From: Planctomycetes bacterium UBA1662
GTDB lineage: Bacteria > Planctomycetota > UBA8108
Length of the DNA stretch: 10,069 nt
Direction of reading: 5' to 3'
NCBI GenBank assembly: GCA_002320775.1
Contig: DCKY01000036.1
Coordinates: 1-10,069, forward strand
A model generated the notes under the pieces. The model worked only from the letters and a program-made list of their open reading frames with translations. It made no database searches and was not told where the DNA came from. Shown piece after piece: positions 6,871 to 10,069 of this stretch (the first letter of the stretch is position 1; the number at the start of each line of letters is the position of its first letter). The position numbers were made by a program, and so were the translations under genes.

Positions 6871-7788
6871 TTACTTCCCCGCCCCGAAACGTTTCAAGGA
6901 TACCGAAGTTTTTCGCTTCGTAGCCTGCCTCTTCTGAATTCGACCGATCTTTGCCCGGATGGAACGAATAGTCCAACGCGGCTCCCTTGGCAATCCCTCC
7001 CCATCAGCAGAGCCGCCTGCTTCCTTCTCGGACTTCAGCAACTCCTTGTAAAGTCCTGACGCCGCCTGGTACTCGTTTTCCGCCAGGTGAAAAGCCTTGA
7101 GAGCCTCGCGGAAGAAACTCGAGTGATAAAAACTCTGAGCTACCTGGTAATAGCCCTCAAAGGCTCCCAGGGGATACATATGGGAGTAGAAAGCCTTCAG
7201 CCCCTTAGGATAGGCGTTACGAATAAAGTCCTCGTTTCGATGAAGATACAGAGATCTGACGACAATCGGCATGGAACGAACCGTTGGAAGGATCTTTTCC
7301 ATGCGCTCACGCGCCTTGCCGAAAAGATAGCGAATCTGTGTCAGCTTCTTGGGAAATACCGTGTGAGCATCGTCGAGAATAAACTTCAGCTCCACCTCAT
7401 CGGAATCTCGCTCATATTGGGGGGCATAGGTCTTAACCGTATAGTGCTCCTCCTTGAGAATTGAGACCTCATGGAAGATATCTGAAACATAACGGTCGAG
7501 TGGATCCGTCCGATCGGCTGTCCTGAATACATCATGGCAGAGATCCTTGAGTTCCTGGATGTAGTCATCACGAAGAGACTCAAGGCTCTTGAACTCAAGC
7601 AAACCAGCCAATTCCTCCGTATTCAGACGCAGGAACTCTCGATCGACACCGCTGGCCCGCGAATAGCTCATGACCTTCTTGTCATAACGCTCGTACTCGC
7701 TGCGGAAATGAACGTGAGCGAGATAGAAATAGCGAATGATCGACCAGGTTCTATGGGCCTGAATCTGTAAATTATTTTGTGCCGTCAT
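6871..7788 (-). CDS. Unrecognised cytoplasmic protein with a TPR-like segment and basic tail
   Basis: I do not recognise this 305-residue protein. It has no signal peptide or membrane segment and looks almost wholly helical and rich in charged and aromatic residues. The N-terminal part (12-45: HRTWSIIRYFYLAHVHF and on) and the middle (60-175) suggest a long helical bundle. Residues 211-250 (GYYQVAQSFYHSSFFREAL, then KAFHLAENEY) fit the spacing of a tetratricopeptide helix pair, hinting at a protein-binding surface. A Gly/Glu-rich hinge (257-266) leads to a strongly basic tail (271-305, with KRQATKRK near 286-293) that could contact RNA, DNA or an acidic partner. The ATG at 7788 lacks a clear ribosome binding site. 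The gene ends 41 nt before pyrF, implying a shared transcript, but nothing in the protein indicates a pyrimidine role. The reading frame is sound; function is unknown. Confidence 0.8.
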   Translation of the reverse strand: MTAQNNLQIQAHRTWSIIRYFYLAHVHFRSEYERYDKKVMSYSRASGVDREFLRLNTEELAGLLEFKSLESLRDDYIQELKDLCHDVFRTADRTDPLDRYVSDIFHEVSILKEEHYTVKTYAPQYERDSDEVELKFILDDAHTVFPKKLTQIRYLFGKARERMEKILPTVRSMPIVVRSLYLHRNEDFIRNAYPKGLKAFYSHMYPLGAFEGYYQVAQSFYHSSFFREALKAFHLAENEYQAASGLYKELLKSEKEAGGSADGEGLPREPRWTIRSIRAKIGRIQKRQATKRKTSVSLKRFGAGK

Positions 7789-7845
7789 GCTGCAAAAACC
7801 GGGCTAACTGCCTCCTCAAAACCCACAGGCAACTTTACGAGAGCC

Positions 7846-7863
7846 TTGAGCTGATTAGCTCAA
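7846..7863. repeat. Perfect 7-bp inverted repeat
   Basis: TTGAGCT (7846-7852) and AGCTCAA (7857-7863) are exact reverse complements around a GATT loop. On the plus strand the arm is followed by CTTCTTCATTTT, loosely terminator-like, but no plus-strand gene precedes it. It lies 57 nt upstream of the ATG of the minus-strand unknown gene, so an operator or leader hairpin is the likelier reading. Confidence 0.55.
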
Positions 7864-7880
7864 CTTCTTCATTTTCAGAG

Positions 7881-7908
7881 CCGTAGGGGCCGATTAAACG
7901 GCCTATGG
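7881..7908 (+). repeat. 10-bp hairpin with two-base bulge
   Basis: GGCCG (7888-7892) pairs with CGGCC (7899-7903) around the loop ATTAAA. CCGTA (7881-7885) then pairs with TATGG (7904-7908) through one G.U as plus-strand RNA, leaving GG at 7886-7887 bulged. The wobble is only allowed in the plus-sense transcript. Role unknown. Confidence 0.5.
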
Positions 7909-8079
7909 TAAGAATCTGTCCCACCCCAGTCAACCTAAAGGCTCATAACACTAAAGAGCCAATGAATAGTGCAGAAAAAGCCAGATCGGTCCGATTGTAG
8001 TTATTCAGCCGGATGTTCTGGGTCTTCACCGGCTATCTGACTTTTGAGGTCTGATAACCCGTTTGCTATCAATTGTTTA

Positions 8080-8111
8080 CCGCAGGGATGCTGGTGTGTT
8101 TGATCCTGCGG
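8080..8111. repeat. 9-bp hairpin with one bulged G
   Basis: CCGCAGG (8080-8086) pairs with CCTGCGG (8105-8111). Past a bulged G at 8087, AT (8088-8089) pairs with AT (8103-8104), leaving a 13-nt loop. It is the most GC-rich stem of the spacer. No T-run follows on either strand, so it does not look like an intrinsic terminator. It lies 77 nt before the lipoprotein start. Confidence 0.5.
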
Positions 8112-8125
8112 CTGTGTTTCAAAAA

Positions 8126-8143
8126 TCATGTCAATTGGCATGA
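8126..8143. promoter_or_regulatory. 18-bp near-perfect palindrome, candidate operator
   Basis: TCATGTCAATTGGCATGA is dyad-symmetric except for the T/G pair at 8131 and 8138. It is centred about 54 bp upstream of the lipoprotein ATG. The compact, loop-free symmetry suits binding of a dimeric helix-turn-helix regulator better than an RNA hairpin. The core TCAATTG also occurs at 8069-8075. The regulator is not identified. Confidence 0.45.
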
Positions 8144-8188
8144 AAGTGTATCAACAGGTTAGAAATCGAACCCTACAGGTTGATAAAT

Positions 8189-10069
8189 ATGAATACTTTT
8201 ACGTCACGTAAGTTGAGTCTCTCTCTCTGCGCAATAATCCTGGGTCTGTCTATGGTTTCCTGCAGCGAAACCCTCAGCCCTCGAATCACGGTCGTTGACC
8301 ACTCGCCCCCCGACGGCGCCGAAAACGTTTCACCGGATTCGGCCATCGAGGTGATCTTCTCTTACAAGATCAACCGCAACAGTGTCCACGCGGACAGCTT
8401 CGTTGTAACAGGCGAGCAAAGCGGCGCCATCTCAGGTTCCTTCAGCTTCCATAACGAAGGAAGAAATCCTGATCGAAGGGTCGCCTTCCAGCCTGGAAAA
8501 ACGCTGGAGCCCAACGAGCTTGTAACGGTGGAGCTCTCATCGAGTATCCGTTCGTCCGCTGGAAGCTCGCTCGAGGCTTTCTCTTTCAGCTTCAGTGTCG
8601 ACCCCGGCAATGTGGAACCTGAGCCGGTAGATCCCGAACCCGAGCCGCCTGTCGAGACCGTGCCTCTCACTATCACCAGCATCACCCCGGCGCCCTTCGC
8701 CACGGGTATCCCTTCCCTGCAGGTCATTGAGATCGGTTTCTCAGATCTCCTGGATCCGTTCACGGCCAATAGGGACACCGTCCTGGTCCATGGCGCCGTC
8801 AGCGGCCATGTAGCTGCCGTTGTACAGAGCCTTACCGGCGACGGACAGAGCCTGAGGGTCATCCCTCAGCGTCCCTACGCCCCCGGCGAAAAGATCTCCA
8901 TCAGTCTTCTTGATGGTATCAGCAGCGTCACGGGCGACTCCTTTGCCGGCTACAGCTTTACCTTTCATGCGGCCGCCTTTGCGCCCGCCGAAGAAGGACG
9001 GCGAGCCGTCAACTACCAGACCAATGGAAGCGTCCTCCAGATGCTGGCCATCGATCTCGACGGTGACAACCAGCCTGAGACAGTACATATCAATGAAGAT
9101 GGCCGCGCCGTCGAAGTTGTCACCTACCTCGGAAACGGTACCTTCGCCAGCGCCATGACCTTTGAGACCGATCAGAACATCCTCTCCATCGCCGCTTCAG
9201 ACGTCGATATGGACGGCGATTACGACCTCCTGCTTGGCCTCGAGAACTGTCTTCTCACCGTCTGGAACAACACCCGGAGCCTGGGCCAGTTCAATCTCGC
9301 GCGGGGACCTGAGACCTTCACCCGAGCGGCGGTACGTTCAATTACCGTCACAGATCTTGATCACAGAGCCCCGGCTGACATTCTCATGAATACCGATTCA
9401 GGCCTCAGGGTCACCATCCAGGGCCCCGGAAGTTCGAGAACCATCTATATCGGCGAGACCCTTCGTTCCAGGACTCCGATCGTTACGGCTGACCTTGACG
9501 GCAATGGACATGTAGACCTCGTTTACGGCGACAACGCCGGCGGACTCACCTACCATCTCGTCGAAGCCGGCGGCAATATTGGTCCCGAGACCGTCCTCTA
9601 CGATACCGTTGAAGCCAGCCAGGTCGCTGTCGACGACTTCAACCGTGACGGCACTCCGGACATTCTTGTGCTGCTGGAGCAGAGCGAAAACTCGGAAAAC
9701 TCTCCTTTCATTCTCCTCGCCCAGGATGCCGAAACCGGTGAGTTCTGGAGTACGAATGCCAATTCGATCTCCGCAGGAAACGTCCGAAACAGCTTTGTAA
9801 CCGGCGATCTGAGCGGACAGGGCGCCCTCGACCTCGTACTGGCCCAGAGAGTCCCCGGCCGGATCTCCTATTACGCGGACGACCAAACAGGCAACGAATT
9901 TGGCCAGGGTTCCGGCGAAGAGCTTCTGGATACGCCTGAGGCCTCCAATGTTTCCGTGGCCGATTTTGATGGTGACGGAGCCCTTGACCTTGTCGTCAGT
10001 TCCACCAACGAGCTCCACTATCTCCTGAGCGACTGGAGCTGGACAGATCCCGTTGATCCGGTGGATCCG
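8189..10069 (+). CDS. Lipoprotein with two Ig-like domains and a seven-repeat FG-GAP/VCBS-type propeller (3' partial)
   Basis: The frame is open for 627 codons and runs off the window. Residues 1-25 are a lipoprotein signal: R7-K8, a hydrophobic core, and a lipobox-like MVSC with C25; +2 is Ser, which in E. coli would favour the outer membrane. Residues 31-138 and 158-260 are two domains with the SbsA/Big_5 Ig-like pattern (PPDGAENVSPDSAIEVIFS; FQPGKTLEPNELVTVELSS), joined by a Pro/Glu linker (141-156). Residues about 270-615 hold seven Asp-rich calcium-loop repeats beginning near 289, 338, 389, 435, 482, 540 and 592 (best copies DLDGDNQPE, DVDMDGDYD, DFDGDGALD), spaced 46-58 residues. This suggests one complete seven-bladed propeller. 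Copies 3 and 6 have lost acidic ligands. A new linker, DPVDPVDP, ends the window, so more domains probably follow. Expected role is surface binding or adhesion. The start has only a weak AGGT ribosome binding site 8 nt upstream. Confidence 0.85.
   Translation, partial: MNTFTSRKLSLSLCAIILGLSMVSCSETLSPRITVVDHSPPDGAENVSPDSAIEVIFSYKINRNSVHADSFVVTGEQSGAISGSFSFHNEGRNPDRRVAFQPGKTLEPNELVTVELSSSIRSSAGSSLEAFSFSFSVDPGNVEPEPVDPEPEPPVETVPLTITSITPAPFATGIPSLQVIEIGFSDLLDPFTANRDTVLVHGAVSGHVAAVVQSLTGDGQSLRVIPQRPYAPGEKISISLLDGISSVTGDSFAGYSFTFHAAAFAPAEEGRRAVNYQTNGSVLQMLAIDLDGDNQPETVHINEDGRAVEVVTYLGNGTFASAMTFETDQNILSIAASDVDMDGDYDLLLGLENCLLTVWNNTRSLGQFNLARGPETFTRAAVRSITVTDLDHRAPADILMNTDSGLRVTIQGPGSSRTIYIGETLRSRTPIVTADLDGNGHVDLVYGDNAGGLTYHLVEAGGNIGPETVLYDTVEASQVAVDDFNRDGTPDILVLLEQSENSENSPFILLAQDAETGEFWSTNANSISAGNVRNSFVTGDLSGQGALDLVLAQRVPGRISYYADDQTGNEFGQGSGEELLDTPEASNVSVADFDGDGALDLVVSSTNELHYLLSDWSWTDPVDPVDP

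Larger units (their letters stand above)
7789..8188. promoter_or_regulatory. 400-base divergent spacer rich in inverted repeats
   Basis: No gene is supported here; the longest small frames lack ribosome binding sites. The spacer lies between two diverging genes and is more AT-rich than its flanks. It contains at least six inverted repeats: 7846-7863, 7881-7908, 7940-7960 (GGCTC/GAGCC, 11-nt loop), 7985-7995 (ATCGG-T-CCGAT), 8007-8034 (AGCCGG/CCGGCT, 16-nt spacer) and 8080-8111, plus the operator-like dyad at 8126-8143. No stem has a convincing T-run. I could not match it to tmRNA, SRP RNA, RNase P RNA or a riboswitch I know. No sigma70 promoter stands out. Confidence 0.5.

Noticed and set aside
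8135..8151. A possible sigma54 promoter, starting TTGGCATG
   Set aside because: The -24 GG half is present but the -12 GC element is missing (TGTA instead of TTGC).
8088..8162. A 24-codon leader-peptide-like frame starting MLVCLILRL
   Set aside because: Its only purine-rich stretch abuts the ATG, leaving no spacing for a ribosome binding site, and the start lies inside a strong hairpin.
8162..8172. A tRNA T-loop-like GGTTCGATTTC on the minus strand
   Set aside because: The flanking 5-bp T-stem does not pair, and no acceptor stem, D-arm or anticodon arm could be built around it.
9398..10018. A 206-codon minus-strand frame inside the lipoprotein gene
   Set aside because: It is the shadow of the propeller-coding sequence; the plus frame has a lipobox and regular repeats while this one shows no domain pattern.

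Overview
The window carries six protein genes: three housekeeping genes and three lineage-specific or exported ones. It reads as ordinary chromosome from a Gram-negative-type bacterium. Both outer genes encode exported proteins, one with a type I signal peptide and one with a lipobox. Coding DNA is moderately GC-rich, and at least one start has a clear GGAGG ribosome binding site. The exported protein styles (TIM-barrel glycoside-hydrolase-like protein, lipoprotein with SbsA-type Ig domains and FG-GAP/VCBS propeller) and the type 2 OMP decarboxylase would fit Planctomycetota or a related phylum. That placement is only an impression; no rRNA or other decisive marker is present. No insertion sequence, CRISPR array, tRNA or rRNA was seen.

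Layout. Bases 1-96 hold the window edge and the ribosome binding site of the first gene. 97-1308 (+) encodes a secreted TIM-barrel, glycoside-hydrolase-like protein that appears to lack the usual catalytic glutamate. 1327-4551 (-) is carB, a full-length carbamoyl-phosphate synthase large subunit converging on that gene. 4552-4738 is a divergent spacer with two strong inverted repeats, one in the carB leader and one ahead of prfB. 4739-5875 (+) is prfB (release factor 2), read in one frame without the common programmed frameshift. 5912-6829 (-) is pyrF (type 2 OMP decarboxylase, GTG start). 6871-7788 (-) is an unrecognised 305-residue protein with a TPR-like helical pair, 41 nt upstream of pyrF and probably co-transcribed with it. 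7789-8188 is a 400-base divergent spacer unusually rich in inverted repeats. 8189 to the window end (+) is a 3'-open lipoprotein gene: two Ig-like domains, a Pro/Glu linker, seven propeller-type repeats, then a second Asp-Pro-Val linker at the edge.

How the genes fit together. carB and pyrF perform the first and last steps of de novo UMP synthesis and lie on the same strand, but prfB sits between them in the opposite direction, so they cannot form a simple two-gene operon. The carB leader can fold into a two-stem hairpin that pairs better as carB-sense RNA than in the other direction. prfB has lost the standard frameshift autoregulation; a five-codon reading frame ending in UGA overlaps its likely start codon. 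The most novel material is the unknown gene upstream of pyrF, the palindrome-rich 400-base spacer, the lipoprotein it precedes, and the apparent pseudoenzyme at the left edge. I found no convincing new multi-gene system.
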